From assembly GCA_013399015.1 (NCBI GenBank), contig VWZX01009982.1:273049-337048 (forward strand): DNA of 64,000 bases. Direction: 5' to 3'. This DNA is from Galbula dea. Its lineage: Eukaryota > Chordata > Aves > Piciformes > Galbulidae. The notes beneath the pieces were generated by a model, which was not told the origin of the DNA, did no database searches, and worked only from the letters and a program-made list of their open reading frames with translations. Shown in pieces: positions 49,032 to 60,958 of the stretch. Both the position numbers and the translations under genes were made by a program. Position 1 is the first letter of the stretch. Every line of letters begins with the position of its first letter.

Positions 49032-50065
49032 ATGATGGCCATACCCAAAGAGTGGCTGTCAATGGATCCATGTCCAAGTGGAGGTCAGTGACAACTGGAG
49101 TCCCTCAAGGATCAGTCTTGTTGGAACTAGTCTTGTTCAACATCTTCATCGGCAACACAGACAGTGGCATCAACTGCTCCCTTGGCAAGTTTGCCAACGA
49201 CGCCAAGCTGTGTCGTACGGTTGACATGCTGAAAGGGAGGGATGTCATCCAGGGGGACCTGGACAGGCTGGAGAGGTGGGCTCATGCCAACCTCATGAAA
49301 TTCAACAAGACCAAGTGCAAGGTCCTACATCTGGGTCGGGGCAATCCCAAGCACCAATACAGGCTGGGTGAAGAATGGCTTGAGAGCAGCCCTGAGGAGA
49401 GAGACTTGGGGGTCCTGGTGGATGAGAAGCAAAAAATGAGCCGCCAGTGTGTGTTTGCAGCCCAGAAGGCCAACCATATCCTCGGCTGCATCAAGAGTAG
49501 TGTGGCCAGCAGGCTGAGGGAGGTGATTCTCACCCTATACCCTGCTCTCGTGAGACCCCACCTGGAGTATTGTGTCCAGTTCTGGAGCCCCTATTACAAG
49601 AGGGATATAGGGGTGCTGGAGCGAGTCCGGAGAAGGGCCACGAGAATGATCAGAGGATCCTACAAGGGCACACTGAGAGAGTTGGGGTTGTTCAGTCTGC
49701 AGAGGAGAAGGCTCCGAGGAGACCTTATTGTGGCCTTCCAGTATCTGAAGGGGGCCTACAAGAAAGCTGGTGAGGGACTTTTTAGGAGGTCTGGTAGTGA
49801 CAGAACCAGGGGAAATGGATGCGAGCTAGAGGAGGGTAGATTTAGATTAGACATTAGAAGAAAGTTCTTCACTGTTAGGGTGGTGAGACAGTGGAACAAG
49901 TTGCCCAGAGAGGTTGTGGAAGCCCCATCCCTGGAAGCTTTTAAGACAAGGGTGGATGGGCCTCTAGGCTACCTGATCTAGTGGAAGGTGTCCCTGCCAG
50001 GCAGGGGGTTGGAACTAGATGATCTTTAAGGTCCCTTCCAACTCTGACAATTCTATGATTAAGGA
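49032..50065 (+). mobile_element. CR1 LINE, best-preserved copy
   Basis: A plus-strand CR1, 5'-truncated inside the reverse-transcriptase domain and complete at the 3' end. The 3'UTR (GTGTCCCTGCCAGGCAGGGG, GGAACTAGATGATCTTTAAG) ends in ATTCTATGATT near 50060. It carries the longest ORF of the window (49052-49981). It is probably among the youngest CR1 copies here, judged by its open frame. Confidence 0.96.
49052..49981 (+). CDS. CR1 ORF2 C-terminal fragment (309 codons, open)
   Basis: This is the C-terminal part of the CR1 ORF2 protein, which in a full element joins an endonuclease to a reverse transcriptase. Visible in order are GVPQGSVL (about residues 16-23), LFNIFI (28-33), FAND at 47-50 where the catalytic FADD/YADD is expected, LMKFNKTKCKVLHLGRGN, SPEERDLGVLVDE, YPALVRPHLEYCVQFWSP and WNKLPREVVEAPSLEAF. 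It has no ATG at the start (first codon GTG), no endonuclease, and the first catalytic aspartate is changed to asparagine. It therefore cannot act alone. The open frame reflects recent insertion, not function. Confidence 0.9.
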   Translation: MAVNGSMSKWRSVTTGVPQGSVLLELVLFNIFIGNTDSGINCSLGKFANDAKLCRTVDMLKGRDVIQGDLDRLERWAHANLMKFNKTKCKVLHLGRGNPKHQYRLGEEWLESSPEERDLGVLVDEKQKMSRQCVFAAQKANHILGCIKSSVASRLREVILTLYPALVRPHLEYCVQFWSPYYKRDIGVLERVRRRATRMIRGSYKGTLRELGLFSLQRRRLRGDLIVAFQYLKGAYKKAGEGLFRRSGSDRTRGNGCELEEGRFRLDIRRKFFTVRVVRQWNKLPREVVEAPSLEAFKTRVDGPLGYLI

Positions 50066-52362
50066 TACTAACAATACCTTGTATTAGGCATAAGTCCATT
50101 CAGCTGGGAACTTGCTCCTGACTGAAATCAGTGTTAAAATATCCAAAATACAACCAAAATACTACCAATGGAACAGGCTGCTTGTTCCATACAAAACAAG
50201 ATTAAAATTCACAATTTGCAAACCACTTTTGTATTTTAAAAAGATGGATGTAATACCACTTGTCAATAGTAAAAATCATTATACAAATTACAAAAATGAA
50301 GTTACTCAGCCAATTATTTAATACAAATATCCATGTTTTCAAACTAGTAACTTTTTGCACTCTGGAAAGCGGTTATCCGTCAACCATAATGATTCTGTGA
50401 TTCTGTGAAATAAAGCATACAAACATATCGCTGGAGGCAACGAAAAATCAAAATGTACCACTGAATGGATTTACTAGAAACTGCTTTTTCTTACTTAAAA
50501 AGAATTAGGGAAGTTACAAGCACAAGTTTTGCTTTTATATTAAGCACAGCCAGACCAGCAACTCAAGGGAATGCAAAAAGGCTGATGCAGTCCATGCTGG
50601 GATGCAATACCTTGGTAGGGTCACAGTTCAAGCAAGGACAGTATAACATATGCTAACATTTGAATTTTTGCCAGTACTGAAATAGCACTTATGACTAAAA
50701 ACCTCATCCAGTTTTGGCCAGAGCAGAACTTGACAACTAAAATGAATTTAAAATTTTAAGGGGAAATGATAGCCTGTGTTTCAAAACCACAGTATTTTAA
50801 AGTCACTTAATCCAAGCTAGTATTTGAAGTTTCAAATCACATTTTAGCTCTTAGGTGGCAGATATCTGTAAATCGTCTGGTTCTCTTTCACATTTCCCAG
50901 CATTGATAAATACACAGATTTTTTGAGATCTTGATAGTTCCAGCAAAGATTCAAACAACCCCAAACAAAATCAATACTAGCCTGGCACCAGAGCCAATCC
51001 AATCAATTTCCCCAAAAGCTCAGAGCATTAGAAATAACACTCCTGAGATGCCAAATGGTTATACTTGGAGATAGTTTAGGTCCAGCAGAATAACAGCAAA
51101 GGCATTTGCACATCACTGAACTAAGTTAATAGATTTGTTTTGCATTCAGTACACCCAGCTTGCAACTTGGCTAGTCAGCAGTACCCTAATCACAAGAGAG
51201 TGTACACATGTATAGAACAAAAGAAAAAAGACCAGAACTAACAAGGAGAAATCAGAGGGAAAGATTGAAAGTGAGATACAGCTTGCTTTTGTTAAAATCC
51301 AAGCAAAAAAATCAAGTAGAGTTAATTGACATGATTATCCTAGTCATGTGCAATCTGTATATGGTATCTCTTGTGAGGTCCTCAGTAGCACAAGCTACGA
51401 AGACACTTGAGGAGAAAAGCTAAAAACGCAACCTTCCAGGCAAGCAGAGAGGCCCTTGACTTGGATGGCAACCACAAACTCTAGCTGTCAGCCTGATGCA
51501 AACTTCCCTCATTACTCCCTCTGAAATGAGGATAAAATATTAAAAACTTGCAGAACTTACTTTTTGATATAGAGCCAGTAAGATGGTGAGTGAAGAAGTG
51601 CTGTGGCTACCCTCACATAAACCTATACGAACATGGAACATGAGGCAGATTTCTGCATTACTGCCGTTTCACAAAGGCGGAAACAACCAGCTGCCAAGCA
51701 CTAAAGAATTGCTCTTTAAAGGACAAGTCAGTAGCATAAATGTGGCTTCTCAATTAGTGGGAAGAGGGAGGTGGGCAAGTGATAGAAGAGCCTTTTGTTT
51801 TCATTTTACCAGGAAATAAAATAATCACATGAAATATACACTAAGTCCTCCTACCTGGGCAGTATCACAGTAGCAGCTGCAGGAAAACAAAACCCATTTA
51901 AATAAAAAAGCTCTGTGTTTAATGATATGCAATAAGCACCATGAAGTAAAAATAAATAAAACATACACAGCCACCTTTTAGTCTGCTGATAAATATGATT
52001 TTTAGGATCCTTCCCAAAAATGTAAACCCAAATATTAGACAAAATGGAAATTTAAATCATTATCAGCTGCACATCAAAATACAAAGATCACAGACCAAAA
52101 TGAAGCTTACTGGGCAAATATAGACAGGCACCATGCTATTTTCACTTGTTCAAATTCAAGGCATCTGGATTCCTAAGTCTCAACAGTATTACTGCTATGA
52201 ATAATTCATCACACCAATTATTTCATTTTCATTATTTCTTTAAAGAAATCTCTTTCAAAGGACCAAGTTTTGGTGGAACCAAAACAGTTCATAAGTGAGA
52301 GAGGCAGCAGCAAAGATTAAGACTGAGGTAAGCCCAGGGGTGATTTTTAGATCAGTCTGTAC
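50066..52362. other. Unannotated; one tiny CR1-like tail
   Basis: At 50383-50410 AATGATTCTGTGATTCTGTG resembles the final bases of a CR1. Otherwise unique AT-rich sequence. The 78-codon ORF at 51583-51819 has no motif. Confidence 0.4.
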
Positions 52363-52863
52363 AGTGGAGCTCCAGTACTCTGTCCAGTTCTGGTATCCCC
52401 TGTTCAAGAAGGACAGGGAACTTCTGGAGAGGGTAGAAAAACAATTAGGTGACTAGAACATCTGTCTTATGGGGAAAGGCTGAGAGAGCTGGGGCTGTTT
52501 AGCCTAGAGAAGAGAAGGCTGGGGGGGGCAGTTATTAATACTTATGAATTCTTAATTGATGGGTGTCATGAGGATGAGGTCAGTCTTTTTTCAGTGGTGC
52601 CCAGTGACAGGACAAAAGGTAACAGGCACAAACTGAATATATGAAGTTTTATCTAAACAAAAGGAGAATCTTCTTTACTTTGAGAGTGGTGGAGTATTGG
52701 AACAGTGCCTAGGGAGGTGGTGGAGTCTCTGACTCTGGAGACATTTCAAACCCGCCTGGCAGCCATCCTTTGCACCCTGCTCTCAGTGAACCTGCTCTAA
52801 CAGGAGAGTTGAACTTGTTCATCTCCAGAGGTCCCTTCCAACCCCTAATATTCTGTGATTCTG
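52363..52863 (+). mobile_element. CR1 LINE 3' part, degraded
   Basis: Plus strand. CAGTACTCTGTCCAGTTCTG, GAGAGCTGGGGCTGTTTAGC, AACAGTGCCTAGGGAGGTGG and the terminal CTAATATTCTGTGATTCTG follow CR1 order. The frame is broken by indels, including a GGGGGGGG run near 52520. A different and older copy than that at 49032. Confidence 0.92.
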
Positions 52864-54884
52864 AATTGCAATGAAGTTTGGGTTTGGTTTTTGCTTGTTT
52901 GCTTTTTTTCTATTCTAGGTGTCAGCAGGGCAGAACTTTGTACAGATGCTGAATTTTCTGTTGTCTTTTCAGGAGCGGTATGTTTTCTCAGCCAATAGTC
53001 TTGATGTACAGGGACAGCAATACAAGTCTTGTTACGCACATCCCTCACTCTACAGGCTTGACCCACAACCCAGTTCCTCATGATGATAAAGTCTGCTCTG
53101 CAAAGAGTTCAGCAGATTTTCTATATGTGGACCACTAGGATTTGGCTTTTAAAGAAAAAGAGACCACAGACATGACCATATCACTATTTCTGGTTTAAGA
53201 TTTCTTCTTACATTTAATATCATGATGAGAACATACTTTGAGTGGAATTGCATGAAACTGAAATTCCTGGTTACAAGGACTTGGAAATTAATTTAACTGT
53301 CTTGTAATGGCCAAAACCTTAAAATTAATACCAATGTCTACTACAAGTGTTTAAAACAGCTGTAGAGGACTTTATTCTAGGGGGCTCATTTCAAAAGCCA
53401 CAGACAGATCACTTAGCAACAAGACTACTGAAATGATACCATCTCCTGGACCCACAATCCAAACCCATTTATTTGAACAACATTAGTTTCATTCACTGTA
53501 TTTCTTCATACGATACCAAGGCTTTAGATCCCATAACACAAGAAAACTGAATGTGCAAGGAACACAGACTTGTAGCTAACTCATTCGTCTACATTTACAG
53601 CATAAAGAGAAAAGGACTTGTTTCATTATAGCTAACAACGAAAGAATAAATTGAACAAAGACCTACTTGTGTTAAAAATATTAAAGAAATCCATACAACA
53701 AATTCTACCTTTGCCACTTCTCCTGTACACACACACTTATGTTTCTTCCACTGAAAAAAAACTACATCATACAGCTGTGTTACAAGGAAACTAAAAATGC
53801 AAAAGATAGATGGAATTTTCTAACCATCCAACTTCCTTCACCTCTGATTAAAACAATACTTGCACTGGCTCCCAGAAAACATGGTGGTACATTTCCAGTT
53901 AGATTGGCTTATCAATGTGAACTTCATAAAAGCCTTCTACAAAAGCCAATTCTCACAAAAGCCAAGGAAATAAGTAATTCCATCCACTGCACTGAAAAAA
54001 AAACCAACGTTTTATAACCTGACTAGATCTCTGTGAGGAAAAGAGACTTGATTCTTAATGTAATCTATTGATTTATATCAGCATTTTACTGACAGAGAGT
54101 TTAAAATGTTACATGATTTAAAGTACATTTATTTCTAAAAATGCTACCTTGTTACTGTAAGAAAATGTATGACATTGAAAAAATATCATTAATGTTGGAG
54201 TGCACTGTTGGCTTTCCCTTCACATATCTACCTACCATTTCTGAGGATAACAAATGGGCAAGGCAGGCATCTTCTTGTTTTGTTTTACTTGGTTATTTCA
54301 CCAAGAAATAAGGAATAGGACAAAAAAAGTTTAAGGACTGCATGAGAAGTGCAAACACACCAACATCAACATAGGAACTTTAAAAAATGCACTGTTATTA
54401 CTTTAATCTCAAAAGTATTTACCCAGCCTCCAATACATTCTCAGGGCAACACCACTATCACGTACACAAACAGAAGAAGAAGGAGAGAAAGGGACAAAGG
54501 GGACAAAGTGACTTTTTTGTCCTAACCACATACACACACGTCCCTAGTCCCCTTAGCCTTTGGGTATCTTCAGGCTGCACATCCTGAAGGCTGTTTTATG
54601 ATATATCCACTTTTCCGGTCATCCCAAGAGGTTACTCTGGAAGCTACAAATTGATTATCAGAACAAAGAAGCACTGTTACCTTCTTTCTCCTGAAAGATA
54701 TTCCCAAATTCAGGTTAGAAGCTACGGTGGTATAAAAAAATCTGATGCATAGCAGTTGAGGAAACTTCATATTCCCTTTGCATTGATGGGTTTAGGAAGA
54801 GAGACTTAGTCAAATTCTGAAGTCTTTAAATGCTAAAAATGCCCCATATGTCAATATTATTATCTCTAAGAAGTTAGTGAATGC
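52864..54884. other. No supported feature
   Basis: Unique AT-rich sequence. A 66-codon minus-strand ORF at 54570-54770 ends in a protein-like stretch (SWDDRKSGYIIKQPSG), but it lacks a convincing acceptor. Confidence 0.35.
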
Positions 54885-55100
54885 CCTGTGGGGTTAGGCC
54901 AATGGTCCTTCTAGACCAGTGCTGTGTCCTCAAAAGAGCAGTAAGAGATGCATCTCAGGAATATTACAGGCCTGGCCAATTTCAACAGCCTATTCATCCC
55001 ATTCCTCTACTATCTGAAGCTCTTCAATTAGAGATGTTGGAGGGCAGTATTTTTAGCATCTACTTATGAACCTGTTGTCTGTTAATTTGATAAACCCCTT
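54885..55100 (+). mobile_element. Old amniote interspersed repeat (CR1/L3-like 3' region)
   Basis: GGGTTAGGCCAATGGTCCTT, CTAGACCAGTGCTGTGTCC and the later GATGTTGGAGGGCAG...CTACTTATGAACC keep the word order of a repeat common in turtles and crocodilians (GGCCAATGGTCCATCTAGCCCAG.., then GATGGACCTATCCTCC.. style endings). I place it with CR1/L3-type LINEs from memory of that pattern; a SINE sharing that tail is possible. Orientation is inferred. Confidence 0.45.
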
Positions 55101-55114
55101 TTTGATCCAATCAC

Positions 55115-55335
55115 ACAGAATCACAGAATATTAGGAGTTGGAAGGGACCTCGAAAGATCATCTAGTCCAACCCCCCTGCTGCAGCAAGATTCCCTAGACC
55201 AGCTCACACAGAAGCACATCCAGACGGGTTTTGAATATCTCCTCAGGAGGAGACTCCACAGCCTCTCTGGGCAGTCTGTTACAGTGTCTGTCACCCTTAC
55301 TGTGAAAAAATTCAGATGCCCTCCGTCTCCACTAC
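55115..55335 (-). mobile_element. CR1 LINE 3' end
   Basis: CAGAATCACAGAATATTAGG, then GGACCTCGAAAGATCATCTA and GTCCAACCCCCCTGC. Nearly the same subfamily sequence as 47590-47825. It ends in the reversed WxRLPxEVVE region. Confidence 0.92.
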
Positions 55336-58300
55336 CTCCTGTGGCAGTAAGGAGCTTCACTGAATTTCAAGTATCTCTCAGTTCTTGTACTGTGTGAATT
55401 AGTGAACAACAGTTCCCCACTTCCCATATTGTGATTTTCTAAAACACAAACAACTCTCCTCACTCCCTCCTTCCCCCCACCCCCCCAGTCAATTCTTCTC
55501 CACCATGAAGAGTCCCTGGCCTTTTTATTCCCTCCTACTACCGCATTTATGCATCTCTTAGTGACTACTCATCCATCCCTAGTCTCAAACAGCTCCATGG
55601 AAAGGGGCTCAGTTATTTACTACACTGCAGCCCACTTGGAAAAATTTCAGAAGAAATTTCAAACATCTCATAAGAGAAGAAAAGAAGTACATCTCACAGC
55701 CACCTGACTTGTACCTCACACACTAGACAGAAGAATTTCAAACAAAAAGCTCCTAACAACATTAGGTTGAATACAGACATAGTAATATCATCAACTAATA
55801 ATCAGTAACATAAACATTTTTTTAGTTTAAAAGCATTCTTATTTAATTAGGAGTTCTCAGAAACATACTCATGTTTTCAGGAGCATTCAGAATGAACCTT
55901 TGGTATAGTTAACTAGGTAACTGACCTTACTCCTAAGGTAACTACCTTACTCCTCCTGTACAAGAACCCAGCTGAAGATGGTTTGCTGTCTTCCCCAGAA
56001 CTAAACAGATACAAAGAAACAGGATTCAAACCTATTTTTAAGACCTTTAGTGCCTTTTGTAGGACAGAGCCCATTTCAACTTCTTTTCCTGGGCACTTGA
56101 TCAGAACCAGTCTATGCTATGCTGCAACACTTCCGTGAGCTCACTTTTGGTTAAGATACAGGAATACTACTTATCAACATGAAATCTTACAGAGCTCCAA
56201 TTCCTCCTCCTTCCTCCAGTAAAAGTCCTAAATAGATTCATTATCCTTATCTGCTTTTGAATGTCACCTATGCCATACTTTTATCGAAAAATATTTCCTT
56301 CTTTTTGTTTCCCCTACCCAGAACTGTTATTCTTAATCACCCTTCTGAACAGAATGAAACACTTTTTCTTTTCAGGAGCAAAACAAAAATTAATGCCAGC
56401 TGACATCTGGATGCTCTCTTTCTGTGTTTTCTTACAATCGACACCATTTTACCAAGTGAACAAATAAAACGAGCTACAAGTTAGCAAAAAAAAGTCATCA
56501 CAGTAATTTACCACTGAATAGAAAAAAATATTAATAGCCTCAGGCAAATCAGTCATTAACTGCTACTGATTTTGAGGGTGATATAGCATTAATAATTGAA
56601 TAAAAAACGCTCTGAGCAATAAAAGCTTAGGGTTATTTATTTAACCAATTAGACCCTTTTTGGCAGCATCTCTGCTTTTGAATAAACCATGCATGTTCTT
56701 CAATTAATCATGAGAACTGAAAACTACAAGTCTGCAGTCTCTACCTTCCAGTCAGAGAGATACAGTGCTCAAGAAGCCCAAAAGACTGAGGGAGAAAATC
56801 AGCATAATTTACATTCTCTCTCGCTGGACAAAAGAGAGCTGGCACTTGAAGATGTGCTAATTAGCAAAGCTTGGCTACTGGTGCTTAACTATCTGTTCCT
56901 TATGCACCACTTTCCAAACCCACTGAGAGACAGGTACAAATTGCACCTATAAAAAGTTATCATCCATTAGCATGCATATGAGGTGCATCTTGTTACCACT
57001 AATGTTCAACAGTCCCCTCTAATCTATGAGAGAAGAAAAAGGATGCAGATGTGTAACTAGAATGCTATCCTGAATTACCATGCATGTCATTTATTAACAG
57101 CTTTATTTTGCTCACAAGCCTCAATGTGACAAGCCATCACCACCCTGGCAGCCTGAAGTCATTAGGGCTTTTTCAGTGTTTTGAATGCTTCAGTTTTGGT
57201 CTTTCTCTCTCCATGGAATGGGAACACATCTCATGGTCCATATAAACCACTTAACTCTATGCCATAAATTCTAAATTCCTTACAACACAGTCCAGCTCAA
57301 ATTCCCTCTTTTGGGTCTCTTCAGGGAGCCAAACAAACTAAACTCTTGAATGCACCCAACAACTGGCCTTACAAGCTGAATATTCAGTTTTCTCTTATTC
57401 TTTTCAGGAAATGCATTTGGATTGGTTCTCCTTATCTGTACAAAAGCCAAAATTAGCCATTATAAATCAAATAATATGCTTCCATCAGATAATGGAACTG
57501 GCCTTAGCAAATGGATTAAAGGGAAATATAAAAGATGAGGGAATCCACTGAGTCATGGCCCTCACTTCTAAACTCATTATGAAGTTGTGAATAATTAAGT
57601 CTTTTGATATTTAAACTAGGATTTCATGTAAAAACCAGAAGGTGATGTTTGTTTACTTTTAATGTTAGTCATCCCAGCAGTAAACTTCACATTCTGAAAA
57701 ACAATCTCCGTAACAATCATTTATAAAGAGATTTCACCTTCATTATACAGACTAGGATCTGTCATACTCTCTTTGGAGAGGAATCAATGACTGCCAAAGC
57801 AGTGTTGGTCCCATATACATACCTAAAGTTACAACAGTAAACTATGAAAAAAAAAAAGGCAAAAAACCAAAACAAAACTAACACAAAACAACAACAAAAA
57901 ACCTCAAAGTAATCCACAACCTCTCTCCCAACAACTTTTCCAGCATAAACTAAAAATCCCACCACAAAACTACTTCATTTTATTTTAATTCAGTAAGATT
58001 CCTAATTTTAGTGCAGGTGTTTGTTCATTTTTTTACTGTTGATATATCATTCCTCTGTAGTGCTTTGGCTTTTGAAGGTGGTTGAGGTTTGCTTTTTGGG
58101 GTTTTTTAAGTAAACATTGTTTAAGGCATCATTGTGTCATTGGCTAACTCAGCATTTTCAAGAAAATACATTTACACCATATCCATACGTAATCAACTAG
58201 CCACACATCCCAGTTTTCTAAGGTGAAGCATTTGGACAACTACCATGGACAAAGGACTTCTTGGTCTCTTCACCTGAAAAAGGAAAACATACTTCTAGGC

Positions 58301-59560
58301 ATTTACTTCCATACACAGAGGCAAGTAGTTTCAGTGAAAGGAATGCTTCCCCAACTTAACAAACACCTCATTTTTTAAAGATTATCTTCACCTGTTGGTT
58401 TCATTAACTATTCAATCAGCCCTCAGTGTAGAATTTTGTTAAGTCAGACAAGCAACAGCTGTGGGTTTGGGGTTTCTTTGATGAACTTCCTGTGCTAGAA
58501 GAGCAAGGAAATGCTTCAAAACTCAAATGTATAACAGAAAAATAAATAAATAAAAATAATTAAAAAGCCAAAAAAACACCACCACACAAGACTTGGTACC
58601 ATATGAAACTACATACCAGTTCCTAGCATCTCAGAACAAGAGACCCATACATATTCTACACCAAAAATTTCTCTTCTCCAATAAGAATTTCAGAAGACAC
58701 AGGGTGTAAGCGTGATTTCTGGGGCAAGGTGTTTGAAAACAATCAACAGATTCACATTAGTGAAGCCACATTAGAAGCACAGCATACCTGCACCTCAACA
58801 ACCCTGAAATGTCACCAAAGGACTGAAATGCAGCAAACATTTAACAAGTCACAACAACAGTAACATCCCCACTATTATTGCTGTTTAAGCACCTAGAAAG
58901 TATGTTACATAGTTCCAATACAAAACCCCCAACCACAGCAGAAGACAGTAACTTTGACCCAATACAAAAAGCAAGATATATAACAAAGGTGGAGAGCTGA
59001 ATAAATATCATAATGACAATGTAATCATAGTCTTTCAAGCCAGCAAATCTCACAGCTGTTTAAGGGGATACTTTTAGCTTTTTAAACTGTTCTCCTCAAC
59101 TCTCATAGGGAAGACAATGTGGTGCTGCTTCCAGAAGTGATCTTCAGCAACTGTTCCACTAAATGATGATTCAGTCCCACTGTTTCTCAGCAATGCCCAA
59201 ACTAACAGTGAATAAATAACTGAAGCTTTCAAGCCATCAATGAGCATTTCCTCCTTTCCACTTCCAAATAAATTATCTCCCTTTCCTCTTCTATACTTCT
59301 CCAAACGTTACCTTCTTCCTGTCACAGTTATTCCCCACCACCCACTACCTCCTGTTCTGCATGAATGCTATTACTACATGTCATAAGCATCTGCACTGGT
59401 ACAGGCATACAGGGCTTTCCTCCTCTCCTTTAGCTGTGTAAATAGAAAGGGAACAGTGAAATATATAGTAGTATTAATTAATTATAGTAGTACTCATTAA
59501 TCTGGCTATGACCCTAGATTTGGAGCCATTCCTTTTTCTTATTACCAGACAAGAAGAATT
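55336..59560. other. No gene recognised
   Basis: Unique AT-rich sequence with C-rich runs near 55470-55487 and an A-run tract at 57845-57905. The 87-codon plus-strand ORF (56689-56952) and others lack motifs and splice context. Confidence 0.35.
57845..57905 (+). repeat. A/C-rich low-complexity tract
   Basis: AAAAAAAAAAAAGGC then AACCAAAACAAAACTAACAC and CAAAACAACAACAAAAAACC. Same class as 8784-8880. Confidence 0.85.
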
Positions 59561-59642
59561 ACAGAATCACAGAATGTTGGAGGTTGGAAAGGTCCTCGAA
59601 AGATCATCTTGTCCAACCTCCCTGCCAGAGCAGGATTCCCTC
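59561..59642 (-). mobile_element. CR1 LINE extreme 3' end
   Basis: ACAGAATCACAGAATGTTGG, AGGTCCTCGAAAGATCATCT and TGTCCAACCTCCCTGCCAG. Only about 80 bp remain. Same subfamily as 47590 and 55115. Confidence 0.92.
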
Positions 59643-60485
59643 TAGTAGGTCAATTACTTCAAACAAGCACTAAAAAACATGATTGATATGAGAGTACAGA
59701 CCTGGAAATAAGAACATCCATAGAGGAAGCAAATCTTTATGAGACCAAAACAGTTTTAACTGAACAAACATGATAGCTTTCACCCCAGAATTCTGAAGGA
59801 TCTGCCTCATGAAGTCACTAATGTGAGAGCAAGAGAGTTTAAACAGCCAATCTATCAAGACAAAAAAAAATACCTGAGTGAAAAAAAATATTTTAGGGAA
59901 AAATAAAAACCCCACCAGCCTTCTTAAGTCAAGCAGGAGGAAAAAAGTGAAGCAGCCCACAATCAGGAGCAGTCAGGCACACAAGGAACTACTTTCTTTT
60001 AAGATAGACAATGCTTCATTACCAGGAGAGGAAAAACACTAGAAATCTAGGAAGGACACAAATGCAGGGAAAAAAAACCCAACAAAACAAACACCAAAAA
60101 AAAACACTGAAAAAAACCCCCACCCTACAACCAACTCAAATGTGCATCTGTATGACATCTAAAGGAAAATACATTCCTTACCTTAGAGAAGATAGGAGAC
60201 TCTTCAGGATGGAGTGGAATTTGTAGGTAGTTTCTATAAAACTCTGTGGTAATCAGCTAAAGCTACTTTTATAAATAGCTATACATTAGATATAAAATAT
60301 ATTCTGAATATGAACATTTCCTTCAGATTTCTAGAACATTTCCATACTGTAAAACCTCAAAACCAGAAATTCTACCTATAAATGTGCTCTAACAACTCAT
60401 CTTTACACCAAACTCTATGCAGCAGTTTACAGCCCTTCCATGGTAGTTAAAACATATCCTGCACTGCACTCATCACTTAGTGTTT
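59643..60485. other. No supported feature except a low-complexity tract
   Basis: An A/C-rich tract lies at 60068-60127. No exon or repeat otherwise. Confidence 0.4.
60068..60127 (+). repeat. A/C-rich low-complexity tract
   Basis: GGAAAAAAAACCCAACAAAA then CACCAAAAAAAAACACTG and AAAAAAACCCCCACCC. Same class as 8784-8880. Confidence 0.85.
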
Positions 60486-60958
60486 CATAGAATCACAGTA
60501 TCCTTCCAACTGGAAGGGATCTCAGGAGGTCCCTAGCACAACATTCTGCTCAAAGCAGAATTCAGACCACATTGCTCAGGGCTTCATCCAGCATGTTCTC
60601 GATAGCCTCCAGGAATGGAGACTTTACAACCAGTGAAGTGGGCAAATGGTTTCAGTGCTTAACTATCTTCACCAGAGATTTCTCTTTTTTCTTCCTTTGG
60701 AACTGGAAAATAGATGTTCCAATTAAGGATTTATCAACAGTGCTTCTGCTACTAGGCCTCCTCATGCCACATCTGCTGTAGGCTGAACAAGCCCAGTTCT
60801 CTCAGTGTCTTCTCTCTCTCACATGCTCCTGTCGCCTGACCATTTTGTTGACTGCCCACTGTATTTATTCAAGATTATCAAAACTATTCTTGTACTAGGA
60901 TGGTCAAAACCAGACACAGTACTCCACATGTGGTCTAAGAAGTGCTGAATAATGGAGA
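60486..60958 (-). mobile_element. CR1 LINE 3' part, degraded
   Basis: CATAGAATCACAGTATCCTT and GGAAGGGATCTCAGGAGGTC are the reversed tail. Further in, GCTGAACAAGCCCAGTTCTC and CCAGACACAGTACTCCACAT are reversed CR1 coding text (the FSLExxR and LEYCVQFW regions). Divergent and frame-broken. Confidence 0.88.
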
